Both the position numbers and the translations under genes were made by a program. From Incurvaria masculella (Eukaryota; Arthropoda; Insecta; Lepidoptera; Incurvariidae): a stretch of DNA of 64,000 bases. Shown here piece by piece: positions 1 through 10,448 of this stretch. Position 1 is the first letter of the stretch. The number at the start of each line of letters is the position of its first letter. The notes beneath the pieces are model-generated. The model had not been told where the DNA came from and made no database searches. It saw nothing but the letters and a program-made list of their open reading frames with translations. The stretch covers positions 1,139,001 to 1,203,000 of the forward strand of contig OX335652.1 in NCBI GenBank assembly GCA_946894095.1. The letters run 5' to 3'.

Positions 1-1559
1 ACATAGACTTTCTAAGTTTTCGGACACTTTGGAGTTTAAAATTTAAGATCTGATAATGGTTATTAAATCTTAAATTTTCCGGGTACCCCTTTTTTAACCG
101 ACTTCATTCAGCAACAAATCACTTAGAGCCGTATTCAGAGTACTAACTTTAATCCGCCTGGCTAAACAGGTTTTTGTATGGTTAGTTCGGTGCTAATCTT
201 GTACTAAGTATTGACAAGTGTTCGCTGAATGCGAATGTTAGAATCTTTGGCACCATTCGTTTGTTTGAATCCTATTATAGAGTGCACGCTATCCACGACG
301 CTACATACACGCGCCCGCTCGCGTTTCCCGCGTTTCGTTCGAGCGTGGAATGTTACGCCTCCCCAGCACGTTGCGGAGCCCGTTTGTACCTACTTTAGTT
401 TTTAGCGTTCCGTACCCAAATGGTACCAACGTAACCCTAAAATCATTAATTTCGTGCGGATATATCTACCTTAAACTATCTAAACGAATATAGATATTAG
501 TTTTTTGTTTGTTTGCACGGGGTAATATTTAGAACTTCGAACTTTAGATGGATGCGCTAAAAAAATTATCACACAAGTCTAACAAGTTTGAATGAGACCT
601 CAACCAATACAACACCCTGCACGTCTTCGGAACTGGGGCTATTCCGAACCATTGCGCCATCTCTCTTGTTAGCCGGCAAACATGGCAGCGGCTGTCCCGG
701 GACGAGAAGTAAAATGCAGTATGTTGCAGACGTATCCTCAGTATACGCCATGCTTTTAAGAAATAAAACCCACTGATGTCACTTTGTCTCAACACGTTAA
801 ATGCAAATAAAGGAAATTCATGCATTATTATTGGAATTTTTTGTGCTATTTTGGCCCATATATATACCCATATAACGGAACCATTTAGTTTCAGATCAAT
901 CGGTCAACATTAAGGGGGTAAAATTTAAATGACTTTATTTGCCCCACACAGTACACAAACAAAGCATGCTAAATGAAACCGTTTGAAAATTGAGCAAAAA
1001 ACGGTGCGGTCTTCGACACAAGATATCACAAGCCTTTACCATTGTAGGGTTCACAGCCTGACTGTTGTAGTAACATTGTTTAGTAGTTCTTCATGTTTTT
1101 GTGTTGTCTGAACACTGCCAGAATTATCGCGATGATTATTCAGTGTTGGACCTTATGCCCGCTGTATAAGGTCTACTAGGGTTGAGCAGCTGTAGCATAT
1201 TTCATATAGAGACTTGCTTCCCGTACGTGCGCCGGTATGTTTGCATACCCGCAAGATTTGGCGAGTACGTCTAGCTGCTCGCCTTTTGAAGAGTACCCGC
1301 TCTTCACTTCTATTTAAAACGTTGGTGAGTGAGCTTGCCATTTGCTACTCATCCTACGTGGAAGTCCTAGAAGAAAGTGATTACCGGCGGAGGCGGTGTG
1401 CAGATCTGAGTGTTTGTGGTGGCGACTGCCGGCTGCGTGGACGGTGGTAAGCTCTCGGGATCGGTGTGTTGCGGCGACAATAAACTATTAATTACAGTCC
1501 ACATAGTAGGGAACCAATATAACCGAAAAGTAAAAAAACCAGTCGGTAAAAATACATAC
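1..1559. other. Intergenic DNA, no gene recognised
   Basis: No open frame here resembles a known family, and the short frames near 544-825 and 1153-1450 have no splice context or motif. The only repeat I can support is a degenerate short inverted-terminal element at about 126-236. A common lepidopteran AACCGACTTC-type repeat end is visible near 96-108. Confidence 0.5.
126..236. repeat. Degenerate small MITE with ATTCAGAG-type termini
   Basis: The left end reads CGTATTCAGAG and the right end reads CTGAATGCGA, an imperfect inverted pair. The interior (CTAACTTTAATCC, TTTTTGTATGGTTAGT, CTAATCTTGTACTAAG) recurs at 15164-15265 and, in reverse orientation, at 35884-36001. The last copy has clean 12-bp termini and defines the family. 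Confidence 0.55.
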
Positions 1560-1565
1560 TTTATT
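1560..1565 (-). promoter_or_regulatory. Polyadenylation signal of the first I29 gene
   Basis: TTTATT on the plus strand reads AATAAA on the minus strand, about 42 bases past the stop codon of the propeptide-only gene ending at 1607. The position fits a short 3' UTR. Confidence 0.5.
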
Positions 1566-1606
1566 TCAATTTGAACGAATTTCTCTATCTTTTATCATCA
1601 CTTATT

Positions 1607-2902
1607 TTACAATGTCTTCTTTGTCGCCTTTCTTTTGTACATTTCCTCCTCCGACAAGTCAGCGTCGTCTATGATGTTCATCGTGAAACTGGTGAGCGCC
1701 TGTGCGTAGAGCGCGTTGTGCCAAGTCACATATCGGTAGGTGCGTACGAAGTTCTGCAGCCGACACTTCTCCTCCGCATCGCTCCGGTAGCTCTTGCCGA
1801 ATTTCAGCTGCGAAAGCATCCTTTTTATTATAAATGTTTTCTAACTTGCAAGGTATGTATGTATGTCTGTATATAATGTAGGCGTTAAGGTCAAATTGGA
1901 ACCACTTCCTTTTATTTTTACACGTTGGTTCAGTTGCCACGACAATTCTTCTAGTGGTAAGCATGAGAAGAATCAACATCTAGGGTTCGCTCCAGACAAA
2001 TGAACTCTTCAACCGCTAACAGCACAGACACGAAATATTGTATGCACGCATTCAATTATGATAACCCATTCTAATTGGTCACCATTACATGGCCACTGCA
2101 ATCAAGATTGGCTCCTAACAAGGGAACTTCTCAACGGTTAACAGCATAAACACGAAATGTTAGATACTCTTTCATTTATGATAACCTATTCTAAGTGTCA
2201 CCATAACAAGGCTACTGCCCTCAGGGTTGGATTCCGAATGCCGAAAGCCAGGAACAGCAGTTCATCGTTAACGGTTGCTTCTATACGTTTGCACGATATA
2301 TTGTGCATGCATTCAATAATTATGGTTCTAATGTTCAGCAAAATGATCAGCGAAAAAGAAAAGCGAAAAAAAATTAAAAGTAAGAAACTTTTAAAAAAAA
2401 GCTTCTATTTAAATAAAAGCTAGTTTTTAAAGTTTTAATAAGTACGGACATTCACTTTGAAACCTATGCACCGGAAATTGAGAAAAAATCGCGATCTCAT
2501 TTTCTCATATTGACCTCAAGTGACTTAGGAATTATTTCTCTTGTTAATGACCATAGTATTTTGAAGCTGATCACATTTAGGATTGCTGTTAATTTTTGGG
2601 CGCCAAAAATGTTGCTCTGGCAGTAGCATTTAGATCGTCTTAGTCTCTATAGCATGAATATCTTTGAAAAAAGATTAGAAGTTTCTTTGCCCGTTCTTCT
2701 TCAGTGAGATCATAGCCGAGAGATAGAGTCGAATCTTTTAACATATAAAAAATATCGTCATCAATAAAACACATTTTAACAAATTTAGTTATTTTACCTT
2801 GAAAACGTGAAACTCTTCCTGCATCACCTCATCCCAGGTCGGGTGTAAGTCGTCGGCGCATGTCGCGGCCACCAGCCAGCAGAGAAACACAAGGCTTTTC
2901 AT
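1607..2902 (-). CDS. Secreted propeptide-only cysteine protease inhibitor (I29 domain), copy 1
   Basis: Two coding exons on the minus strand, 2902-2798 (35 codons) and 1807-1607 (66 codons plus stop), encode 101 residues. The start ATG opens a signal peptide (MKSLVFLCWLVAATCA). Exon 1 ends EEFHVFK with donor gtaaaa in phase 0; exon 2 opens LKFGKSY after gcag. Residues about 23-90 match the inhibitor I29 fold: the ERFNIN helix is recognisable (E-x3-R-x3-F series, ending HNALYAQ). The GNFD-type motif of cathepsin L propeptides is lost (FTMNIIDDAD). No catalytic domain follows, because a stop ends the frame shortly after the I29 domain. Stand-alone I29 proteins of this size (Bombyx BCPI, Drosophila crammer) inhibit cathepsin L-type proteases; that role is inferred here. 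A close paralogue lies at 5588-6383 and a protease with the same two first exons at 16667. An acceptor-like ttaaag directly before ATG may mark a 5' UTR intron. Confidence 0.85.
1990..2345. repeat. Diverged ~110-bp tandem repeats, intron of I29 copy 1
   Basis: Three successive units start near 2000, 2118 and 2250. Each has a core like AACAGCATAGACACGAA, then ATTCAATTATGATAACC, then a TCACCATGACATGG-like block. The same unit occurs on the other side of exon 1 at 2955-3372. The third copy is badly eroded. Confidence 0.7.
2590..2725. repeat. Fragment of an interspersed repeat (GGCAGTAGCATTTAGATC family)
   Basis: The block GGCAGTAGCATTTAGATC followed by TCTTTGCCCGTTCTTCTTCA recurs in related form near 31860-32100 and 51775-51965. 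There it is preceded by a CTTAAACTGTTCT block. I cannot assign it to a class. Confidence 0.45.
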
Positions 2903-2954
2903 CTTTAAGGTCACAGATTGGAAATTATGTTTGATATGGGTTAGCTACAGACAA

Positions 2955-3372
2955 AGGAACTCTTCGACAGTCAACAGCACAAACACGAAGTTTTATATAC
3001 GCATTCAATTATGATAACCCATTCTAAGTGTCACCATGACATGGACCTGCACTCAACGTTGGCACCAAACGAGGGAACTCCTGAACGGTCAACAGCATAG
3101 ACACGAAGTTCAATTATGATAACCAATTCTGAGTGTCACTATGACACGGCTGCTGCACTCAAGAATGGCTCCTAAAGAGGGAACTCCTCAACGGTTAACA
3201 GCATAGACACGAAATGTTGTATACTCATTCAATTATGGTAACCCATTCTAACTATGACAATGGCTACTTCCCTCAGGGTTGAATTCCGAGTGCGGAAGGA
3301 ACCTTTCAACGATGAACAGCACAGGCAGGAGATATTGTACGTGCATTCAGTAATGATAGCGGATTCTAAGGT
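2955..3372. repeat. Diverged ~110-bp tandem repeats upstream of I29 copy 1
   Basis: Four units start near 2955, 3073, 3179 and 3299. They share GGGAACTCCTCAACGGT, AACAGCATAGACACGAA and TTCAATTATGATAACC with the units inside the intron at 1990-2345. The array therefore brackets exon 1 of the inhibitor gene on both sides. Confidence 0.75.
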
Positions 3373-3875
3373 TAAGAAATATTTCCAGCGAAAAGTAAAA
3401 TTGTTTAGTTCAATTTATTGTATATAAAAACCTGTTTAAAAACAGGCTTTAAATGCTCTAAAAAGAAGAAAATAAGCTTTAAATGAAATCAAACCCAATA
3501 ACTTTTAACATTAGAATTAATTATTATTTATTTATACAGGTATATCTCGCGACAACCTGACGACGACGACGATACAACGAACGACCTGTAGAAATAAACA
3601 TGAATTAATTCTATAGATTAAAGTTATTGGGTTTAAATTCATTTAAAGCTTGTTCCTGAATGCGAAATTTAAACGTACTTTTACCAGGCCAGAAATGCAA
3701 AAAAGTTAGACGGATAAGTCACGCGGGCTGGCAGTGCAATCAACAAAGTGTACTGCGTCAGTTATCAGTGGCATAGTTAAAGGAAACACGTGATGGTAAT
3801 AAGTCACGTTTAATCAAAGCTATGTTCTACTAATAAACACTATATTATCTTTTAGGGTTCTGCAACGTAAGTTGA

Positions 3876-4171
3876 AAAACCGGCCAAGTGCGAGCCGGAC
3901 TCTCACACGAAGGGTTGTGTACCATCGTACAAGATTTAATACAAAAAATCTAATTTTTTGTATGGGGGTCCTTAATTTTTTATTTTTTTATTTTACCAAT
4001 TTTTTTATCGCGGCATAATAAGTACACACTCTGCGAAAATTTTAGCTGCCTACCTATTACGGTTCATGAGATACAGCCCTGTGACAGACGGACGGACGGA
4101 CGGGCTGACGGACGGACAGCGGAGGCTTAGTAATAGGGTTACGTTTTCACCCTTTGGGTACGGAACCCTAA
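3876..4171 (+). repeat. GGCCAAGTGCGAG repeat, near full-length copy
   Basis: The copy runs from AAACCGGCCAAGTGCGAG through a (GACG)n tract to the terminal stem ending TACGGAACCCTAA. It is the first of about twenty copies in the window. Landmarks in order are: palindrome at the left end, GGGTTCCGTACCATCGTACA, a T-rich spacer, CAGCTGCCTACCTATTACGG, the (GACG)n tract, and the right-end stem. Confidence 0.85.
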
Positions 4172-4386
4172 GAACTTTTATAATTTCGTCCTGTCCGTCC
4201 GTTCATCCGTGCGTCAAAACCCTTTTATTCCGACTATTTTTGTGAAACCCAGCTCACCGAGTGAGGACTTGATGCTGTCTGATGATGTATCCGCTGGCAG
4301 TGATTTGTGATTGGTAAAATAAAAAAAATATAAAAATTAAAGGGAAATGCGAAGCAAATGATTGCACGCCATGCAAAAAACGCGAT

Positions 4387-4447
4387 CTTTTGTGTTGATG
4401 GTACGGAACCCTTCGTGTGCGAGTCTCACTCGCACTTAGCCGGTTTT
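4387..4447 (-). repeat. GGCCAAGTGCGAG repeat, left-end fragment
   Basis: Only the palindromic left end remains (GTACGGAACCCTTCGTGTG, then GCACTTAGCCGGTTTT), in reverse orientation. Degenerate microsatellite sequence near 4190 may be its other end. Confidence 0.7.
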
Positions 4448-5371
4448 GCCATTCAGCTACGGAAACCTAAAATTATGACGGTAATAATGTGCGGTAAGTG
4501 TTTGGACAGGTATTTTTCTGTTCTGTTGCTGAACTAAATTATGCACGCTCGTTTCCTCTCAATTGTATACACTGGAAAGAGAAGGAATTCCTAAGTCCCT
4601 TTTACTCTATGGTATGGTATGGCATGACAGAAAGAGATCTCGAATTTGTCTCTATTTCCGGTGTATAGATTTCAGACAAAACGACCGTACATAAATAACC
4701 AAATCACATTTTATTATAAATAATATGATACCGAATATATAATTATTAACCGGAACCTGATTAAAACATCGCCTGATTTTTTAATTTTTTATTTGGTATA
4801 ATAATTGTTTAGAATTTAATAAATGTATGCAAAGGAAAATGATTGACCGAGAAAAAAATACTGTGGCCAAATTAATCAAACTTTTGCAAACGTATGTTTT
4901 TGGAAAATTGACTGTGCCTTCATCCAGCGGCCAGGGAAGGTAGTGACTTGGCGATCAGTGCCACCACGGGTTCGTTTCATAATCTTCATTATCTCTGTGA
5001 GCAAATAAACACACGTTTACATACAATAATTTTATGTTCATTGGACACAAGCATTTTCTTCACCTTGATTGAAGGTGAAATAAATTGTTTATTTACTGCT
5101 TGAATTTACTATATATACCCGGTAAGGTTCACTTACAGAGTAATGTGTTAGAACATGTAAAAATAAAATAACAAACGGATACATAGTATGGACACACACT
5201 ATCCAACTAGTGAACACAACATGCGATTTATAATGTTGCTGCAGTGAGTGAAACGTAGATTAATAAAAGATAACTAAGATGAAAATGTAAATGAAAACAG
5301 GCATTATCATAAAAGTAAAGAATCATCAAAATCGGTTCATCCAATCGAAAATTCAGAGGTAACAACCAAAA

Positions 5372-5438
5372 AAAACGGCCAAGGGCGAGTCGGACTCGCA
5401 AACGAGGGGTTCCGTACCTTCGTACAAGATTCAACACC
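5372..5438 (+). repeat. GGCCAAGTGCGAG repeat, left-end fragment
   Basis: The left end (CGGCCAAGGGCGAGTCGGAC) and the following GGGGTTCCGTACC block are present; the rest is missing. It directly follows a fragment of the AAAATCGGTTCAT repeat. Confidence 0.7.
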
Positions 5439-5587
5439 AGTCGGTTAAAAATGAGCTGAATCAATTCCATGAGGCTCACTAAAAGAAGTGTTTAGACATT
5501 TAATAAACATATATGTAGTTTTAATTTTTGTTTATATGTATTAAAATGTTTCCGTAAGGAATACAGCCAAACACTACATCTTGAACA

Positions 5588-6383
5588 TCAGAACATCTTC
5601 TTGTAAATTGGCGTCTGTAGACAATACCTGTTGCCTTTGGAACCGGTGCGATATCGTTCGTACTCCTCATCTGACAGGTCACTGTCCACGTCGATGGCCC
5701 ACCTTGAACCGTGTTTCACTTGCGAGGAGCGCGCATTGTGCAGAGCCACAACCTTGAAGCGGTTCACGAAGTTCTGCAGCCGCCATTGCTCTTCCCAAAA
5801 TGTGTTGTAATTTTTGTGGTATTTCAGCTGGGAACACACAATTTATGCAATCAAAGCCAAATCCACAAAATACCAAGATGTTTATGCTTGAAGGCCATGC
5901 GAAACTTCTTGATCATCATTTTTTTCATATTCTTTTATTGACCTAAAGATAATTATCGATAGTAGTAAAGACCTAAAAAAAACAAGCACAAGCACCACTG
6001 CTACTACCTCTCCCCTGCCGTCACCCCACCGAGCCTGATAAACTAAAATATAGTAAGCTACGGATGTAGACTATGCGATCTTAATTTTTCGTTACGCTTT
6101 AAAAATGTAGACCCGCCGAAAGAAGCTTCAATTCTATAATTACAATGATTATTCAATGGTGTGTTTCAAGTTGGGTGAATTGAAGTAAAGCTTTTAACGG
6201 TTGGCGTTTTCCGTTACTCTCGTTTTTCGGTTATGGGAAAACCCGGCACAGGTTAGTAACTACATGGAGTTATTTTACCTTGAAAGCGTTGAACTGTTCC
6301 TGCATCACCTCCTCCCAGGTCGGCTGTCTGTTGTCGGCGCAGATTGCAGCCACCAGCACGCAGAAGACTATCAGGCTCTTCAT
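5588..6383 (-). CDS. Secreted propeptide-only cysteine protease inhibitor (I29 domain), copy 2
   Basis: Two minus-strand exons, 6383-6279 (35 codons) and 5827-5588 (79 codons plus stop), encode 114 residues. The signal peptide is MKSLIVFCVLVAAICA. Exon 1 ends EQFNAFK with donor gtaaaa, and exon 2 begins LKYHKNY after cccag, both in phase 0, exactly as in copy 1 and in the cathepsin L gene. The ERFNIN region is clear (EEQWRLQNF through VVALHNAR). As in copy 1 the GNFD-type motif is absent: the aligned segment reads RWAIDVDSDLSDEE. The C-terminal tail (about 25 residues, ending in IYKKMF) is longer than in copy 1 and contains a cysteine. By family (BCPI, crammer) it should act on papain-like proteases outside the cell or in the lysosomal or gut lumen, but its target is unknown. 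A partial duplicate of its exon 1 lies just upstream. Confidence 0.85.
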
Positions 6384-6422
6384 CTTGAAGATAAAAAAAT
6401 GCAAATTTCACATCAACATTAA

Positions 6423-6483
6423 ACAGTTCCTGCAACTGCTACCGCCAGGTCGGCTGTCTGTTGTCGGCGCAGGTCTCAGCCAT
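6423..6483 (-). pseudogene. Partial duplicate of I29 copy 2 exon 1
   Basis: The segment shares CCAGGTCGGCTGTCTGTTGT and the following CGGCGCAG with exon 1 at 6279-6383, plus a weaker match around the QEQFN codons. The signal peptide start and the splice donor are missing, so it is not usable as an exon. It looks like a small local duplication about 40 bases upstream of the intact exon. Confidence 0.75.
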
Positions 6484-7485
6484 TGTTAATAATTCAATCT
6501 TTTATAAGACGGATTGATGGTTTTACAAAAAGTATTTTTTTCTAAAAAAACCGTTCTAAACATTCCAAAATGAATTCTCACCATTTGTTTAGGCGCAAGG
6601 TAAATTGTATTTGTTTTGCACAACTCGCGCGTGTGGGCAGTGCGCTCAGTTTGACTAATTATAAGAAACATCTAATCGTGATAATCATAATCAAGCAAGG
6701 TTCCGTGCTCCGGCTATTAAACACGTTACATTTTAGAGGGGTCCGGACTATTGTGATGAACCCGAAACCAAGTGATGTTTCTCTGCACGGTGAATATTTT
6801 ATTTTGAGGGTGTACGAAAAAAAAGAATAGAGCAACAGGGATCTTTATTGTTATTTGGACTAACTGGTTCATTCGCGACCATTGTGGAGGAAGAAAAGGA
6901 CAGTGGAGTGATAATGGGCAGGTGTAGAGATAATGAGTTATCCTTACCAGATTCGATTCATTATCCCCAAACATTTTGAGACTGCGTTTGAAAAGGATAC
7001 AGCCCACTGATTATTTTAATGGTTTTTTTTATTAAACAATAATTATAATAATTTATTTGATAACTTTAACAGATGAAAATTTTAAAAACATGAAAAAGAA
7101 AAAAACGAAGACACAGGGGTTAAGAGCCAAGGTAAAATACTTCGTCCAGCGGCGACACGTATGGCAGTGTTCCCATCACGCTTGCTGCATTGCCCCTCTG
7201 GATAGCAATGCTAAGTCTTTGTGTTAAATAACTTGCTGACATTTTGTCTCCTGTTAAGTCAATAATTTTCTTTCCGATTTTATATTAGGACGAGTCGTGT
7301 TTCACGCTACACCAACCGGCTACACCAACAAATGATGTGAAAATGCTTAATCCATTCAAGAAATACATATCGGATAAAATGGCGGCTGTGTTCCAGCAGT
7401 GGGGGTGACAGGAGAAGAATGAAACATCACGTATCTCTGGATAAACATGGAGGGTGAGCCTTGCGATAGGTTGTAAAATCATTCA

Positions 7486-7580
7486 CGACCTGCAGTTTAA
7501 AATGGATTTCGAACCATGGAGCAGCTCGCATTCGTGACGAAATGCATTTATCCATCTATGAGATATGGTCCTTATCCAAC
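7486..7580 (-). repeat. SINE body fragment
   Basis: The text GAACCATGGAGCAGCTCG followed by CATTCGTGACGAAATGCATT matches, in reverse orientation, the segment next to the tRNA-like head of the SINE copies at 19850-20252 and 23271-24000. Confidence 0.6.
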
Positions 7581-7750
7581 TAAGCTCTCCCGGTGAAGTT
7601 TCTTGTAAGTTCTTCTTTGTCCGTGTTAATCGAATAGTCTTTAAAAAGATGACGAATCCGAGAGAGTAGAAACATATAAAAGAAACGCAAGAAAGAGAAA
7701 TAGGGTAGTGCACGAACGGGCGTGCGATCGAAAGCCACTCCCTGCCCTCC

Positions 7751-7790
7751 ACCAACGAGAAAATTAACTCGAGAGGTTTTTCTCGTTGGT
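7751..7790. repeat. 13-bp inverted repeat (hairpin)
   Basis: ACCAACGAGAAAA at 7751-7763 is exactly complementary to TTTTCTCGTTGGT at 7778-7790, with a 14-base loop. No gene or ORF end is adjacent, so its role is unknown. Confidence 0.6.
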
Positions 7791-8122
7791 TACGACTTTT
7801 ACTTATAGTTCATGTACTCATATCTTAATGGATTAATTTGACCATTGAGCCAGTATGATCATAACGGGCTAGCTAGCTAGACCGTGAAAATTCATCACCC
7901 TCGACGAATACATTCGTCACCAAATTACCGCCGAAGCATCTAGACCAGTGCTCGCTAGCTCATGAAGCGTCCATGACCAAAGATATTTAATCGTTAATTA
8001 AAAAATATGGATTAAACATTCCTACCATTCAAACTGATTATCCATGACCGTCGATCGCCTTGGGGCCATCGATATAAAGAAAACATTTAGATCCGTTCTG
8101 AGCTTTCCCCTGCGTGTCAAGT

Positions 8123-8156
8123 CAGGTACTCTAATTCGAACAATTTAGAGTACCTG
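8123..8156. repeat. 12-bp inverted repeat (hairpin)
   Basis: CAGGTACTCTAA is exactly complementary to TTAGAGTACCTG across a 10-base loop. It lies in otherwise featureless intergenic DNA. Confidence 0.6.
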
Positions 8157-8723
8157 AACTGTCAGTTTCGATACACCCGTCACGGCGTTCGCGCGTGTTT
8201 GCCGATTGTATAGGTGCTGATCTATGGTAGAAGAAAGGAAGTATTATGCCGTCGTTTGTAGTGTAAACATGTAAAAACGATTACGGGAAAGCCAAGACGG
8301 AAGATAGAATCACATATCACAGGTTTTCTATCGACATTTTATCAAATGGCGTTATATTATGGTGATATGTGTGGCAAGATGGCGTACGGTGCGGTGTCGT
8401 TATCGTGATATCCGACATTTAACGACAAAACTATCGGAAAAGCCGGTATCTCTGTCTAGCATACGTATATTCTATGAAGTACTTCACTATAGGTCTATGT
8501 CAGTCATGCATTTGTGGTGTGAGTGTGTGTGTATCGGGTTCGCCGGAGGATGGTGTTCTCTCAGACAAGTGCGCGCCCTTTCTAGCAAACATCATTTTCC
8601 TATTTAGGTCCCTCTCGCTCTCATGCAACAGAATGCGACGGATAACTGAGTGATACACACAACAGGTTAAGGGCCTGGTACTAGCCAAATCGCAAAGTTA
8701 GACGAGGCACCCCAAGTCTGTCA

Positions 8724-9109
8724 GCCTCAGTGGCCCAGTGGCGCGACACTTCGGCGATCGCTCTCCGAAGTTAAGCAACGCTGGGTCCGGTCTGGTCTTG
8801 GATGGGTGACCATTCGACCGTTGAGAGAGGCTGGCCGTGGTTCGGATTCCACGTTAAGCTGTAGGTCCCCTTCCTTACTTACTAGGTGGTAGGGTTTATC
8901 CCGCCCGGGTTGGTACCATCGCATTGGATGAACGATGGTCGAAGCGGCAATGAAAATTGTCCGTGTTTTCCATCCAGTTCAATGTAGCCGTGCAATATAA
9001 GGAAGGTCCTGGCATGGCACCTAGTTCCCATGTGGTGTGTTGGGCTAATACCATGACAGAACTTGTGGTATTAGCCATCCATGTCCAGTCACATAAAAAA
9101 AAAAAAAAA
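8724..9109 (+). mobile_element. 5S rRNA-headed SINE, copy 1
   Basis: The head contains GAAGTTAAGCAACGCTGGGT and CTTGGATGGGTGACC, the internal promoter region of 5S rRNA, which identifies a SINE3-type element transcribed by RNA polymerase III. The body (CCCGGGTTGGTACCATCGCA, then CGTGTTTTCCATCCAGTTCA) is shared with the tRNA-headed SINEs in this window. The element ends in a poly-A run at 9095-9109. By eye it differs from the copy at 14637 at only about two positions, so both inserted recently. AAGTCTG occurs on both flanks but too loosely to prove a target duplication. Confidence 0.9.
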
Positions 9110-9527
9110 GTTAACTAACTAAGTCTGACGATTATAAGTGTCATCCTTACAATATATGATTCCTTGTCTAGGAATCGAATTATTTTCGTTAATGTATGTT
9201 TCCTTTTTCTATACAAAATACATTGCGTAAACGGTGTCCATTTCCGAACTTTTTTGACTAAATGTAGAAATCTAAAAGCAAATGGATTTTTTTGCATATG
9301 CTGTTTTTGCTTATATCTAGAAATCGAATTACTTTCAGATTTCTAATGAGAAAAATCAACTTTTTTATTTTTATTATTATTTAAATAAATGATGGAATAA
9401 AAAAATATTAACAATCCATTATCAGTCTGGAGCTCTATTTGGATTTGCTGAAGCGTTTCACTACCTATTATTACATTTGTAAAAAAGTGCATTTGTATGG
9501 CGCGAGTAGTTGGCTAGTCCTAGCGCC

Positions 9528-10077
9528 TTAAGGTGGCCCAACCCGGCGGGCCTAACTCATTCGCGGGCACGGTACAAAACCGTGCTGTTGCGCTCTGGGA
9601 CCTTCTCTGTTTCTGAGAATAAGACAGGCTCCGTGATGAGGAAGATGCAACATGTCCACAAAAAAGACAATGTGCATAGTGTATGATTTGGTAAGATTTA
9701 CGAAAATTTTAATTTCAAAACGACTTATAGCTAAAAGTAAACCACGACCGCTGTAGTCAAAAATCTAACAAAAACCAAATAGATCATAAATCTTGATTAA
9801 ATAAGCTATATCTGATGCCTAATCTTTTAACGATGTTCTTACTTTATCATTGCGTAACCTACCTCCAAAGTTATTGTATAAAACGCGCGAAAAATTCGAA
9901 CTTTCGGACCTTATAACTTAGAAACCAAAAACAATTTTACAATGCCAATGGTCATCAGACATCTAGTTCGATCAAATAAAGCTATTTTGAGCAAAATTTT
10001 GGATCTCTGACAAGAAATATGGGCGTGATCTTCTTTCCCCTTTTGTATGGGGAGATGAGCGGGATGGGCCACCTTAA
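9528..10077 (+). mobile_element. TTAA-flanked MITE, copy 1 (550 bp)
   Basis: The element starts TTAAGGTGGCCCAACCCG and ends with the inverted counterpart GGGCCACCTTAA. The interior has no ORF. An equally long copy lies at 15546-16095, a left-truncated one at 24027-24550 and an eroded one near 59966-60425. TTAA at both ends suggests a piggyBac-type target duplication, but the terminal bases are unlike typical piggyBac ends, so the superfamily stays open. Confidence 0.85.
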
Positions 10078-10448
10078 GGTCGGCCCGTAAGCACCTGAAA
10101 ATTTCGCCTCCCATACAAACGTAGTTTACTAATCATTTGAAAACCAATGTTCCAACTTACTTGATATTTGGTATCTAATATTAGGCTACAAATATCTGTG
10201 TCTGCATGCCTTTGTTTTTTCGGTAAATGTATTCTGGGTCAAACCATAGAGAAAACAAAATTCGTATGAAGATTTTCTTTTTGCTTTCATTTCATTCGAT
10301 TTGGATTTTTCAAACAAACAAAAGCATGCAGACACAGATATTTGTTACCTGATATTAGATATTAAATATCAATTTAATTGGATAGCGGTTTCCAAATTAT
10401 TAGTAAACTACGTTTGTATGGGGAGCATAGCTTACGGGCCGTTCTTAA
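10074..10448. mobile_element. Fold-back element sharing a TTAA with the MITE
   Basis: The left arm (CGGCCCGTAAGC, CCATACAAACGTAGTTTAC, then TATCTGTGTCTGCATGC) is repeated inverted on the right (GCATGCAGACACAGATA, GTAAACTACGTTTGTATGG, GCTTACGGGCCG). The arms are about 140 bp each around a short spacer. Both ends are TTAA, and the left TTAA (10074-10077) is also the right end of the neighbouring MITE. It has no coding capacity. Confidence 0.75.

Larger units (their letters stand above)
3373..5587. other. Intergenic DNA between the two I29 genes
   Basis: I see no coding exon here on either strand. The stretch holds one full and two partial copies of the GACG-microsatellite repeat (3876-4171, 4387-4447, 5372-5438) in AT-rich DNA. 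A fragment reading AAAATCGGTTCATCC at 5329-5343 lies just upstream of the last copy and belongs to another common repeat. Confidence 0.5.
6490..8720. other. Intergenic DNA, no gene recognised
   Basis: No frame has motifs or splice context of a known family. A SINE fragment lies at about 7486-7580, and two good hairpins occur at 7751-7790 and 8123-8156. Confidence 0.5.

Noticed and set aside
8755..8830. 5S rRNA gene
   Set aside because: Only the internal promoter part resembles 5S rRNA. The 5' and 3' parts do not pair, and the sequence leads into a SINE body with a poly-A tail.
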